Positions 23,401 through 38,400 of a stretch of 64,000 nucleotides of DNA are shown piece after piece. Below the pieces are notes generated by a model that saw nothing but the letters and a program-made list of their open reading frames with translations, searched no databases and was not told the DNA's origin. The position numbers and the translations under genes were made by a program. Position 1 is the stretch's first letter. The number at the start of each line of letters is the position of its first letter. This DNA comes from Zygnema cylindricum (lineage: Eukaryota > Streptophyta > Zygnematophyceae > Zygnematales > Zygnemataceae): NCBI GenBank assembly GCA_037447655.1, contig JBBHKE010002228.1:1-64000 (forward strand), given 5' to 3'.

Positions 23401-26400
23401 AGCATGACATACAGATATGCATCTATACTTCACAAACACATTTCATCGAGTGATTTCAACTGAAGCTTAGCCCTAAACAAACCTGGAAAAATTGCAACAA
23501 CGTACAGAAAGAAAGTTTACAATTAACCATAAAAAAACAAAAAAAGACAAACAACATGGTTATGGTTATTTCACCATGCGAGTTCACATTTTAAACAGAC
23601 TCAATTTTAGGCAAACAAATAAAAATAGAAATGATACACGCAGTCCTGGGATGCATCGACAACATGAATAATGTTATGAAGCGACGTTCGCGGCACGGCC
23701 CTCACCTGCTTATAATCGTTTACAAAATAGCAATGAGGTAAATGTACAAGTTTTTCCGAATACATATGAGCCAGGTGTAAAGGAGAGACAAGCTGCAACA
23801 AATCCAATACAGAAATCAAGGTTAAGATTAAAGAAAAAACACTTCAATTAAACTGTAAAGGTCTCTCCAGAAGAGGGTTGTAATTGTGGCAATGTGATCA
23901 AACCTCAGAATTCTAAAAAGGCAGATTAGGGAAAAGATCACGCGAGTCGAATATTCCAAGGCGGGTGATTTACCTGAAATTACAGATTTTCAATGTTCCA
24001 CCTGAACCTTCTCGGCACACGCTAAGGAGTCTGCTTGAAGAATAAGGTTTTTAGAAGTACCCATACCTGTGAAGCATTGGCTGATACAATTGTAAAAGCT
24101 GTTCTATGCGATCCACAAAATACGACCGGATTTCGACTGGGCAATAATGCGACGGACCTGACTTTTAAAAACACTCGAAAGACCACAAAGATCTTCAAGA
24201 GACTGAAACGTCTCTTCAAGGGACTGGATTACTCACAAAGCAATCGAAGAACATTCCTATTTCCAACTTGAAGACAAGTTTCCGCCTCACAGATGGAGAA
24301 AAAAGCCATTTACTTCCCTCCACCTCCAAGATTTAAAGACTTGTCCTTCAGTTGGAAATGAGCATCCTATTCTCAGCCATTTCAGAAAACTAAAACCTAA
24401 GACATGCATTCCATTGATGAGAAGAAAACAAAGTTTCATCCACATCACATGCAAAGCTGAAAGCCCTGTATGCATTTTAACTTGGGCACTGAGACAACGT
24501 GCTCCTCGTCCTACACTAAAAGACTTCCTGCAATTCAAACAAACAAAAGTGTGAGTGAGAACGGACTCTCATTAAAAGAATTACTCACATAACTCATTCG
24601 TGATCTGCCCCCCAATCGTATTGAGTGTTAAACCTTAGAAACTCTCAGGGCTACAAAAGAATCGCTCATGGCTACAAACACAATATTGAAGCAGTACTGA
24701 ACGAGTTAAAGAAAACTATGAATGTACCCCTCCAGGTGTAGCGTGAAAATAATAACTCAACTACATCAAATTGCAAAGTAACGAAGATGATACATTGCAT
24801 CTACAAAAGTACGAAGTACAAAGTACGAAGTACAAGTCGTATTGCCTGGACAAGAATCAATAATCAGGGATGTTCTGCCAAGCTGACAACCAGCCGATAT
24901 GAATAAATCATTTGTAGGGCTGTCTATGGTTGCGTCTCCACAATCCTGAAGTAAAGGGGCTCCAGCGATGTGCCTTCCCGCTTTAGGTCATATGATGCAC
25001 TCAATGATCTTATGCCAATCCAAAGTTGGCACCTCAGTAAATAGTCCATACAGGAAGAGAGGCCCGTATACCCTCACAATAAACTATTTCCCCTTATGGA
25101 CCCGGAAAAACAGTACTCGAATCTGTTAGACTATTTGAAATTTGTTAATACTAACACTAGATGATGCACCCACTAAGCGGCAGTTCTCCACTATGGACAC
25201 AGGTTTTTGTTCAAGCTAAAAATGGTGGTTGCTGGAGAAACAAGACAGTCCTAGGTTTAAAAAGTAAGCGAGGTAGAACACAAAAAGGCCTCCTGCTTTG
25301 ACAAAACCATAGTAAAACATAGACCAAAATAGATACTAAACACTTGACTACAACTGCATTGGTCAATGCTAGGGGGCAAATAGTTGCAAAAAATATGATG
25401 GAACCAAAAAAAAAAAATTGAGATGACAAGGACTGTTAAAACTAATCAGAAGCAACGAAAAACCTACCTTGCTGATTCTGACATATCAAGCAAGCAAACG
25501 TCATATGTCCCATTGGCACTGTAGCAACAGTTATTACGTATTCAGTTACGATGTAGCTCTAAACAACAAAAAAAAAAGGCATTTGTACAGATACTGACAG
25601 GCTTCACAAAAGTGATCGGGTGACATCACTTACATCAAGTGACAGTAACTTGCATTAACTACCTAAAAAGTTACCGCTTGACAAAAACGGATACTGATTA
25701 GTGCTTTGGTTATGATGTAGCCCTAAACAACAGAAATAAAAAGGTTGTCCAAATACCGACAGGCTTCACAAAAGCGGTAAGAACCATCACTTACTTAAGG
25801 GACAGTATTTGCATTAACTACTCAAATAGCCACCGATGAACAAAATTAAAGCTTATCGGTTACTGTTGAGACCCAACAATACTGTAAGATCAGCTAATAT
25901 ATCACCTACCTCGCATGTGACATGAGAACATGATGAATAGACAATTTGATCTGGCTTCACTAGGCATTTAAAGAAAAACATCACAATAAACCGGGGTAAA
26001 AAGATATAATAACTGGTCAATAACCAGAGAGCTTTGAGATAGTCAGTAGCAATTTATCACCTACCTCATCAGTCACCAAATAGTCGATGAAATCAGCTCC
26101 AGTAGTCCCAGGGAACCCCATGTAGGATATCTGTATTGGTGCTGGGCGTAAAGCAAAAATTTCATTTCGAGCACCCTAGAGAGAGTAAAAATAATTCCAC
26201 AAAACCAACCAAAAACAAAATAGTCATATAAGTCAATACTGAAGGTTAGCTAGAACAGTAGGAATTATGACTTCGCGCAGAGGCTTGTCACAGTCACTAA
26301 TAACACAGAAGCACATACTTCCCCAAAAAAAAGTATCCACTAGCAAGAAAGAGGCCATAAAATAGCAAAAAGTAAATCAGTGACCATGCGGTAAACTGTA

Positions 26401-29400
26401 AAGCAGGGATATGAAAAACCCAGAAAAAGTGTTTACAAAAAAACATCAAATTCTACTGATGCTTTACAATAAATCATCAGTGAATATTGCAACTGGATAT
26501 CAACAAATACTGGGACCCCCATCGATATGTGACACTGTATTTTCTTGTCCATTACAAAGGGAAACAAAGCTTACGAGACAAAAAATAGAATGGCAAATCT
26601 ATAACCCCAGTGCTTCAACTCCCCCACCATGAAAAAATTCATTATATCGAGTTCACATTGTAGAGCACATACAAAGGACAGACGTACGAGGGGATTTTGT
26701 GAACAAATTTCACCCACCTTCGTGTAGCCATTCAAGTTGACAAGGATATGAATCCCATCAGAAACGACTAACTTTGCGATCTTGTCACAAGCCATTGCCG
26801 AAACATCAACAAAATGTTCAACTTCTTTGGTGATCCGTTCTCGCCATTCTGACCCATCACTTGACGTCAATGCATAACAGAAAACTTCCATATTCGCACG
26901 GCGATGAAGGCCAAATACAGACCCCATGAGATGGGACAATGGGTGGTTTCCAAAATCGCTGCTAACATACCTGCAAGCACGGACAAAATTCCTCCATTCA
27001 CTCTCCTACGTAATTCATCCTATGTAATTCTCCTGAACATTCAAGGAGAAGCAGCTTTGCAATGATGACAGAGTCTCAAAATTGTCAATATTACAAATGG
27101 CAAATTTTATGTAAAAATTAGATATTGTTCAGCAAAGCTTTGAGTCCTGCTGCAAAAAGATTATGAGATCGCAGAACTGCAAATACCCCCAACATCCACC
27201 CTTACGAACTTATTAAAAAGGTTTTGGAGAGTTGAACATTTTCTATATTGTTGCTGCAAGAACAAAGGTCCCAAAAGTCCAGGGAAATATACTTAGAATA
27301 CCAGAAAAACCATTATGCTTATTGTACTGTGAAACATACAAGAACAGAATGATACACCTACCACTTAACACAGAGGTCTATCAAGTAAGCAAAGAACATC
27401 CCACAAATTGAGAATAGTTTTAAAAAGAGTTGAAATCTCATAAAATTCCTGAAGGATATAAAACAACCAGCGATTGAACGGATTTCAAAGCTGAGCAGGG
27501 TGGGTGTTACAGGGTCACAGTCATCGCCACCCAAACTTTCTTGTTGAAATATCTTCCCACATGGGAGATACAAAAGACGTTAATTGTGAATAGCAATATC
27601 CATTACAACAAATACAACATACTAGGTCATCAAAACTGTACAAGACACCTAAAACAGAATCCACGAGTATATTGTCACCAACTTACCCAATTCTTAGCCG
27701 GTTGCTGTCTCTTGACGTATTCAGCGGCACAGCCAGAGGATGTTTAAATTGAGACGAACAGAATCTTAAAGCCAATGATTTGGCACCTTCCGCATATCTT
27801 TTGCTGCACACCGCAAATGTTTGATTTTGAATTTTCCAATCAATTTGCAGAAACAAAAATGATGTACATGGACACTACACAGATTCTACCAGCAGCCATG
27901 TCAAGTTAGGCCAAGTCATATTATCGTGCCATACTCAAACTTCCACAAGATGTCAAATGGCATATCAAAATAGATAAAGCTTAATTTCCATACAAATGTA
28001 AGACACAAATGCGTTTTCATATGGATGAGCACCCAAAAAAAAAGGCGAATGGTACTTGGTAAGTAAGTGATTAAGTTAGGCAAAAAAAACTAAGCAAATG
28101 GAGCGGGGGGGCAATATCTAGCGCTCCAGTAAAAGAGCAAAAACAAGGACAATTGGTTCTACAGGACAGCTTGGCACACAATATCAAATTTGTGCAGGAT
28201 GAAAATTCACAATAAGGTCATTCTATTTCTTCATGTTTAACACATTGATTTTGATATACCTAATTTGAAGCACGAGGGCGGGATCCATCGGGTAAGCAAG
28301 AGCATGGAAAGGCTGGACGCTTGGTAAAATTCCTTGCTGGACCAACAACAAACATGTCTTCGTAAGGGAGGAACCATCAACTGATATGGATAAACAAGTC
28401 TCACTGGTCAATACGAACTGACAAGATTGTAATGGCATGTACAGCAGGGCCATTCTGTAGAAACTCAGGTCTATTCCACAAACCCTAAATAACATCAGGC
28501 TTTCGAGACCCTGATACATGCAGACCAATGTATGAGGCTCATCACAACTCTTTAAGAGAATAAATCAACACAAAATGTTCAGTATTTGGCCAGAATACAG
28601 AAGGTCTGACCAGTCCTTTACATCAAGTCTGCAGCTTCCTGACACGAGAGCATCATTAACTAAAAACAAAAAGACAGAAATAATCACATGACATATACCT
28701 GTAATTGCCGCTTAATTACGACCTCCAACTCCACAAATTTTTTGTCTCGGTCCTCCCAGATACATATGGCCTGCTGGGTATGCAATAGAAGGCAGATAGC
28801 CTCGGAAAAAGCTTTCCGCAGCGAAAGAGCTTTCTTGTAACAGACAATTGCTGCCTCAACTTGGCCACTGCACATACATCCACAGGGTTTGCTAGAAAGC
28901 TTCAGGAAGCCAATTAACTCCCAACAGTAATGTTCCAAGAGTAATTTATCACTCTAATTCAAGTAAGTGTTTTTCAGACCAAAAATCGTAAATAATGCTA
29001 ATAATTAATCCTAATAATTCAATAAATCTAATAGCGATAGGTGGCGTACATTTTAGATTTAGAAGCTACGCAAACAAGGATGAATCACTGCAATTATGCA
29101 ATCAAAAACATTGAAAAGATACAAAACAGTAGTCACCCAGCATATCCACACATGATTTTCCGTGCCAATGGAAGTAAGACATTGTCAGGCGCCCATGCCA
29201 ATGGTTTGATTTCAGGAAACTCACCTGTCTTTATATGCTGAGCCTAGGTTTGAGTGCCCTTCAGCCATAGTGGGTTGTAGGGTAACAGCTTGTAAATAAT
29301 CACAAATGGCCTCACTGACCCTTCCCATTTCTTTGTACAAATTCCCTCGATTCAAAAATGCATCGGCAGCCGAAGGTTGAATCCTAATCACTTCTCCATA

Positions 29401-32400
29401 ACAGATTATGGCTCCCGGGTAATGCCCCTGTCAACACCAATTTTTTGACATTTACAAGGAAACAATCATCAAATGTGATTCCGAATGAGAACTGTCACTG
29501 TTGGGTAGGCAAATCATATAACTTACTTGCTAGGTATCCCATCCCCTGGACAGTTCAGGTTCAATATGCATCACATCAGAGGCTAGATTCTTTCAATGTT
29601 ACAAAGGAAAATCGTTGGAGAAATTTGACTGCTTACCACTGATAGAATAGGCTGCATTGCCAAGTATACAATGGATTTAGAGATGATAAGTGACTCTGAA
29701 TTAGTACAATCGCATGGATGAGATGTGATCCCCTCTGACTTCTGTGTTAATTTCTAGTGTTTCGTATCGGACAGAATTACAAAAATAAATCTCGATACTG
29801 TATCCGTACAATACTTGGCGATCAGCAGGTAACTATTTTCCCAATTATTCGAAACAATTTAAAAATTTGCCTTTCTTTTTCTTTTTTGGACTCAATGCTA
29901 AACTTTAAGTTCTACCCCACGCTAACTGCATTGTAGTTTTGCGGCTGTTTGTCTATTGGCAATCGATTTGTCCACAATTTGGTGGACAAATGAACATGTA
30001 CTCAAGGTACAAAAGGACAAAAAAAAAATTACAGCCTCGTAAAACTTTTTCAAATCTGGTTGGAAGTTAGAGATATGTTTTCCAAAAGAATAGAACCTAT
30101 GAAGACAACTAATGGCGTTTACAACAAAAACTATGAGAATTTATGCTGTCAATCACAGATACATTGTCAATACATGGCAATATCGAGACATTGGTGACTG
30201 TCAAGAGGTGCCCCTGAGATGGTTTCGTTCGCAACAATTACAATTCCCTTCAAACAACCATTAAGTGGACTTAGATGACAAAAAGCGTGGACTAACTATT
30301 GGTATAAGCTGTGAACTGGCAGTAGGTTGCTGCAAAAGACCCCAACATCTTCAGTCCAAAATGGCCTATACCAAGAACAAAAGAAAACCTACAATTACAT
30401 AGGACAACAATAATTTTAGGAAAATGAAACAACAAATTACCTCCTGTTTGTAAATTGCAGCCAAACTGTCATAAGGAGATGACAATCCTGTGGTCACAGA
30501 AACTGCTTGAAGATAACAGGCAGCTGCTTCTTGCAACATAGAGGCTTCTAAGTAGATGTTTCCAATATTAGTCAATGCTTGTGGATGTGACGGCTGTAAC
30601 CGCAGACACGTCTGCAACCACCATAGCCAAAAGTAGTCATGAAATCAGGTTCTACTAGAGACAGTAGATGCAGCTTGTATAAAAGAAAAAAAAGTAAATC
30701 TCCAGAAAAGAAAAGGAAAAATCATAGAAAGCTTTCAAAGAAAAAACTACACCACTGATCGATATTATTGAGAAATAGTGATCAGCGTAAAGGTTTATAT
30801 TAAACAGGACACAATCTAGTTGTTATGGGGGCATATTTTCAGCGAAATCAATTTGCATTGCAAAATGCTCCTAATTGAGAAAAACAAAAAATGCAGGACT
30901 TAATTGATATAAGCTCCTTTGGCAGCAATAGAAGGTGCACCAATTTATACCCGCTGTCAGCAGACAGGTGGAAAATGGCTCATATTTATGATTGCCTCTT
31001 TACACACGTGGTCAAACCCTATAATTAAAACTTAATAATGTGGAAAAGAATAGGGCAAAGTTATAAGTCTGGTGACGGAGAGCACATTCATTTTCTACAG
31101 TAACATCCATAAGAAAATTAACCTGCTGGTTTTGCTATCATCAAAGACAGGGCTTTGGCTAACAGCAATGGGTGTCCTAAGGATACAAAACAAACCTTTC
31201 CACCTAAGAGTCTGTCCAAGCCTCATAAGCAGCGGAACCTAACCTGAGCTCATACTGAAGTTTACAACTTGAACTTGTGTGGCAATTAATCCAAAAGAGA
31301 AAGCACTAAACAGTGATAATGACCTACTCTTATTGTATATCATGCTTTACTTTGGTCATTATTGAACTACTGCGAACAAAACATTATACTTAAGGAGCAG
31401 AATATAGTCCCACCTGATAACAGACTAAAGCTTCCGAAGTTTGACCGCTGTCTTTCAGCGCATTGCCCTGTCAATAATTGAAACGCTCCAATCAGTAAGA
31501 AAACATAAGTGTTATTCCAAAACCAAGTGAGGATATATCTCGCCCACGTATCTATTCCAGGCCTGGTATCTATTTATTGATAATAGCTGTAGCCCTTGTG
31601 TTACAAAGACCCTTTCTCTAGATTATATAAACAATGCAGATCAGATTTTCCCATATATACTCATCCCATTCGAAAAAGTTGTCTTCATCACAACGGTTTA
31701 TTTGCCCTTCCACTCACAAAAAAGAACAAGAATTCTTTAGTATAGTATGCATATTCTTCTCAATCCTTCCAGGCACAGCCGCTATGCGCCTCCCAACATA
31801 CCAGATTATTATGGGCCTCTACGAAGGTTGAGTTCAACGCTATGGCCTGTCGATAACACTTTATGGCCTGTTCAAAGTTTCCTTGCTGATAAAACAAGTG
31901 ACCCATGTTACCTGCAACATAAATCTCCACAATGAATAAAATCTTTGTCCACCCAAACCAGCCTCCTTAATTTTATTACAGCCTACCTTTTTCACGCCAA
32001 ACTTAAATGCAGAGTCAAACCTTTATCTCCAAAGCCAATTCAACCACATTGCCACGACAGAACTCAAAGCTCCAACTTGTAGCCAGGGATCATAGCAATT
32101 ATACATTACACACAACGCTGCAATTCACAATATTGATTGGCATTGATTTGACGCCTTCTGATAGTTATTTACAAGATCAAACACATTGCAGTCAATCCTT
32201 TACATTTCAGCAGGTTGACAGCTTAATATGTTACACCGTGAATCACTGTTAGAATTTAATTTTTTTTCCGCCGCTGAAATCAACTTTTCTCTGTGCATAC
32301 AGGTCTGGATTTCATTTGAAGACTGCCAAGAAATGTCGCATTTCCATCGCAGCTGTCAAATTGATATTCCGACAAGTGTGCACATATAAAAATAGGTTTA

Positions 32401-35400
32401 ACGGCCGGAAAAAAACATTAACGCTAATAGCAATACACGGTGTCGTTTCAGCATATTAATTGCTTGGAATACATGATGCTTACATTGCTTGAGTATGCCA
32501 GGCATTCACGTGCTCCAAGATGTTCTACCTTCCAGGATATAGAATCAGGGAATTGGTGGGGGGGTTCAAAATAACAAACATCCTCCAGAACCACAGTGAC
32601 ATTTCAAGTCTCAATGGCATACGAATTATCATCCTTCACTCAGCTGACACCATACGGATCGCATATAAGAGTTGGCGAAGGCGATAAACGCAGGATCAAC
32701 AAGGAGCCGTAAGAAGGGCCACAGACACACAACAGAACCACAGAGACATCAGTCAGCCCCATACCAAAAGCAAATAAAATAATTCTTGCAGATGAGACAT
32801 AAGTGATTAAAAATCATTAACGAAACAAAATGTGATGTGACAAAGTAGCTTTCCATTCTTTTTCTTTCTGGTTTGCGCTACACAACACATAACACATACG
32901 TACATACAGCACATGACAGGACACATAACACAACACATAACAACAACACGCAACACCCAACAACCGACAGATGACACTCAGCGCCCACCCACACACAACA
33001 CAAACCCACACACATGGCATCAGCTGAAGCAGTGAAAGTGAAAGGGAGGTTAAGAACAAATAAAAACAAATCCAAAGTTAAAAATTAGGAACAAAGCAGT
33101 AAAAGTAAGCCACACCGGGCATACACTAACTCTTGCAAGTTATGAGAGTGACATCAAATCCATCGACAAGAAATGACCGCAAAGCCAGCAGCAATTGCAA
33201 GGGAAAATAGCTCCAAATGGAAAGAGCTTGAAATCATCCAAAAGATCCAGGGATGAAATGACGACAGTGCCTACTTTATATCAATTCAAGTTAAAGTTCC
33301 CTGACAAATATAGGTGTAGACAAGAGGAGACTAGGTGTAGAGCCTATTCTCATCTTTCGTAAACACAAACACTCCAAGACATGGGGTAAAAGCTTATAAA
33401 CTGTCATTAAACATTTTATGCATTTGGGGGTAAATGTTGTTTTACTGAAACGATTTCACCTTTTCAAGATAGAGCTCGCTGGTCAGTAATTATAGGTTAA
33501 AAAAGTTACCGTAAGCTAAGCAGCAATTTGGTTGCAATTCAATAGCTTTCTTATAGGAAGCCAGAGCATCTTTGTCTCGGCCCAAAACCTGTTCCTCAAA
33601 CACATCCAGAAAAAATTATTCAATCACTATGACAGGGAGAAAGACACATAAAAGGGCTAGCATCATATGAAACTCCAGCAATGGGCATAGTAAATTTGTA
33701 GGTTAACAGAAAAACTGAAGACACACATGGTGTGACCCCAAGAAAGTTTGATTCTCCTCAAAAAACAGAAAAAGGAAATCTAAGTAGTTGAGAGACAACT
33801 AGCACAATAGCATATGCATACAAAGCAAAGCAATTCTAATTGCAGATCAGGAACAAAACAGAAATTGGTTGTCGCACATCCCTAACTTAACAGAAGTTGA
33901 AGTAGTTGCTATACCATGGGTGCTGCACTAAACAATTGAGCATGCAATACCGCATTTTGCTGAAAAGACCACAGCGAAATGCTCCTAAAAATAAAAACGA
34001 ACTAAAAATAAATAAAGTTTGACTATGAGACCTGAAATAGTGTGGCGGTGCTAAGGAGCAGAGGTGCTAAAATGTTCAGTACTGCTCCAAGTTGTGCTTA
34101 CCTTCAAAACATTTCCATGGTTCAGATGCGCATCTGCCTGCAAAGGAAGAAGCTTAACTACTTCCTGTTCCCATAAAATTCCCCAACAAAAAAATCAATT
34201 CACTCATACTGCATCGAAAACCATTTGTGTTTCCATCACATTACAAACAAAACAAAAAAAAACATGTCACCATTGCAACACCACATTTCCACTCCTCCAT
34301 CTCTATCCACCCGTCTCTCTTTGCCCTTTTTCTGTGTCCACAGTCACAAGAACGCGTCTGATCATCCCCCTACAATGAGTAGGAATGGTCAATTGTCCCA
34401 TTGCAACGAGCTTGGTATCAATCAAAAGTTCTATTGAAGCAGTCACCTGATAACAGTTGGATGCTTTCAAGTAATCTCCATTCTCCACAAATAGCCCTCC
34501 TAGATTGGACCAAGCAATAGAAAAGGTGGGATCATATCGCAGAGCCTCTACATAACACCGATAAGCCTGAGATAAGGCCCAAAACCGAGAGAAAATCAAC
34601 ATTAGCTTGGTCAAAAATTATTGAGGAAAGCGATCAGCTACCTTTGTTCACCTCTGGAAAAATTAGTACTCTTATGTCCAATCTCCTATTCACTCTGGAA
34701 GATTTAATATGGCCCATCCACATCTGCAACAAATTTCTGTAGTTGACAATTTCCTAAGTAGTCGGACAGAAGGAAGTTTGAGGAAAGGATTACAATGGCT
34801 TTTCCAAGTTTGAGGGAGGAGAGAATGGCTGACAACTTTACAAGCACTTACTGAAAGTATATTGCTCTGACTTACAAATTCATATAAAAACGGTAGATAC
34901 ACATAGCAATGTATCACAGGCAGTAACAAGAGTAGAATCTGTCCGAACCTGTTCTGTGAAGCCCTGAACCTTCATCACATTTCCTAGATTGACATGGGCA
35001 GCAACCTGTGAAAAGAAACATTCACACCCGGCCAAAAAACATAAACAACTCAGAAAATAGAAAAGACTGATTTGACAACCATTAGCAAGGAAACAGCACA
35101 AAACAGCATGATTCTTCTATAATTTGAACTCTACACCGCTAAAATGGGAGTGATTATCTCCCGCTGTTTTTTGTACAGATACTATGACACAAACACCACC
35201 ATACAAAAGTGCAAATTAAAGTCAATATGATCTGCACAGCTCCATTACGCACATCAGATTTTGGAGCTTCCATAAATTTTGATTCATTGCAGTTCAAGAA
35301 AAAAAACAGAAGTTACTCTTACTCACTATACATCCCTTTAACATCCAGTCTGAAGTTGAAAGCAATTAAAGAACAACATGTCTGTGAATAAAATGGCTCA

Positions 35401-38400
35401 AAAGGTAAAGCACTGCTGCTTGGTGCAAATTTTATTCTAGTGAAGACCCATCAGAAACGACTGAAAAAAATGACTTACCAGACGGGGATTGATGGAAAGC
35501 GCTTTTCGGCAGCAATCAGCCGCACAATGCCACACGCCTTTTAAAATGAATATACTTGAAAGGTTGACCCAAACATCACAGAAACTGGGACAAAGCTGGT
35601 GTTTGTCACAGGAGTAGGTGTTGAACGTTAAGTGTTAGTCAAGGGCTACTGTGAACCATATCTGAACCTTCACGACCTACTGAAACCATAAATCTTTGGT
35701 TAAAAGTTAACGAGTAAAAGCTCAATGACAAAAAAAATCACAATGACGTAATTAGCAAAACATCCATATGCTGAGATAATATCCTGTTCTTCAAACTAAG
35801 ATTCACAGGCCATAAAACTTGGACCTATGACGACTAACAAATTACACAAAGAAAATAATGCAAATGAAATGGCAGAGACTGGCACTTACCACTACCGCCA
35901 TGGCATAGTATTGAAGTGCAGAATCAATGTCCCCTCTCTCCTGCTTAGTTGCCAAGAAAAACGGATTGGGGTCTCACTACACAAGTCATGGGATTGGACT
36001 AGTACATTTTGTTAAGCATATAAACAAGTATACCCCAGGCTCCATACGGTTCATTGATAATCACTCAGAGGGGGCGTTTGAGCAAACTTACCATCCAAAA
36101 AGCTATCTCCTAGAAACCCTAAATACAAACATAAAAACACATATGCAGGCCATATATCAGAGATAAAAATCACCAAATGCAATATGAACGGAAGTGGGAC
36201 ATGGCAAATATAGGCAAACACATGTTGCCACATAAAAAAACCACAACCGATACATTAATTTTGCACGCCAGTGTATGCCAGCTTCAACATCCTCAGCAAC
36301 TCTGCTGCAGACTCAACGGCAAGATTGAACGCGCCAAACATAAAAAAAAGGACGGCTCTTCATGGTGGAGACCAACGAAGAAATAGAGAAGTGTGAAACA
36401 CCTATTTAACCATAGGAGCCTCTGATCCTTTTTTGCATCCAAATGTGCTTCCAAATTCTAGGAATTGAAAGTATGAGAAATGCAACTTCTTTCTATATCC
36501 TACATTTTCAGAACTTCTGAATGATGCAAAAAAAGTTTTGTTTAGGCCTTGCAGAGTAAAATATAAATTTCCTTGGACCTTGCAGAACAAAAAACTATCG
36601 GATGGCACATCCAACTCCATTGCACTCCAATGCATGAATCAGCTCAGAAGATAGTGAATAAGCAAAAACATGCAATTTACACAACAAAGGAATGGCGTCT
36701 TACCCTGAGGGCGTTACCAATATTGCAGTAGCATTCTGCCAAACATGGATTGACCCTCAGCGCCTCTACATTATTTGCGATGCATAAATTGTAATTCCGT
36801 AACTGCAACCAACAGCAATGACTCAAGGATGTGAAACCGAAGGTGAGCAAAAGACTACAGTAAGCCAGGCAGCCAGTATGGCAAGTACAGTAAGCCAGAT
36901 AACTCTGGCATAACTCTAAACAAGGATAAAAAATGATTTTTTCTTTCATTGACTCCCCCATTTAATATCAAAAGTCACAATCTAGGAGTAGTGCTAGGAT
37001 AGACCAATTTCCGAAAGGACTTCACCCACATTATTGCATCATTTTTAATGTTCCAGGATGAAAATGTAATTCCAGTAAGAGAATGTCTGACCCATTGACT
37101 TCAGACAGAAAAAGCATAGGTAGTCAACGTATTATGCTAGCATGCTTCTGCAAAAACATATGTTTTTACAGTGTAAAAAGCACATGCCGACATTCTGGCC
37201 TAAACAAAACTCATGACACAATGGTACCCTAAACCGAACTAACATGACACAGACGTTAAAGCTTACTTTCTACATACCTGATAATGTATAGCTCCAAGAA
37301 GTATAAGGGCGTCAGTCCTGTCCCAGTTACTTTCAAGAAACAGCCCACAATGCTTGCTTGCACTCTCATATTTTCCCATCCGGTATTCCTCATGTGCTTT
37401 TAAAAAAAGTGCATCGCCACCTGCATTCAAAAGTCTCCATCATTCCAGGCTTCACAAAAAACACCAAGAACGGGGCAGAATGCAGAGATAAGAAACACTT
37501 CGGATTTAACTTCCAACTCGACTGAAGAATACACTGAAAACAATGAAACTGCGAGTAAATTAATAAAAAATATAACCAGCTGCAAGAAGTTTCATGGGTA
37601 AATGTCATCCATCCCTTTCTGATCTCAGAAGAACCACCAAAAAATAACGTCTTGCAACAGTCCAGATGTAACTGTTCTATATCAAACTCCATAATGACTC
37701 TGACATATCCACAATGTGACAAACATGAATCAAGTCCGTTGCTGTGGGAGTATATATAAATATGAATGGACGTGAAATGTATGGCTAAAAAAAGCCGAAC
37801 AAAAAAGGTCGACCCCATAAAAAAATTCACATCCACACTTTTCTCTCGCACGCCAGTGTCTGCCAGCTTCAACATTCACAGCGTTTTAGCTGCAAACTCA
37901 ACGGCAAGATTGAAACGCGCCATAAATAAATAAAGTTTCCTATGTAAGAAAGTAATGTAAAATCAAAGTCACTATTACATAAAACCATCACATGATCTTA
38001 CTCCATGTTTAATATCGAAGTCTTCTAGCTTACATCATTATAATTGACATGCAAAGTTGGGACTCTTTCTCTATCAGCTGCAGGACTTATCTAACACGTG
38101 GAATTTAAAATCAAACTGCTCATCATGAAATAAACAGCATCAAATCAAACAATCAAAGAGTAAAATCACAATAAGAAAACATGATTTGCCTCCCATCATG
38201 TTTGACCGCTTCAGGTTTACTAATGTCATCATTAACATCATCACTAATATCATCGTAAAATTTGAAAACCAAAACAGCGTCATGCAACCAACCAACTATA
38301 CAATCCAAACATTTTTGCTATATAGATATGTTATTAGTTTTCAGAGGTCATAAACACGTCAAGGGAGCAGCAACGATAAATAAAAGTCATACTAACAACA

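Noticed and set aside
25440-25510. Exon-like minus-strand stretch ending before GTAGGT in SEC intron 18
   Set aside because: Open and followed by a donor-like site, but it has no counterpart in the OGT family between VTDE and LVSPLH, which join directly and in phase.
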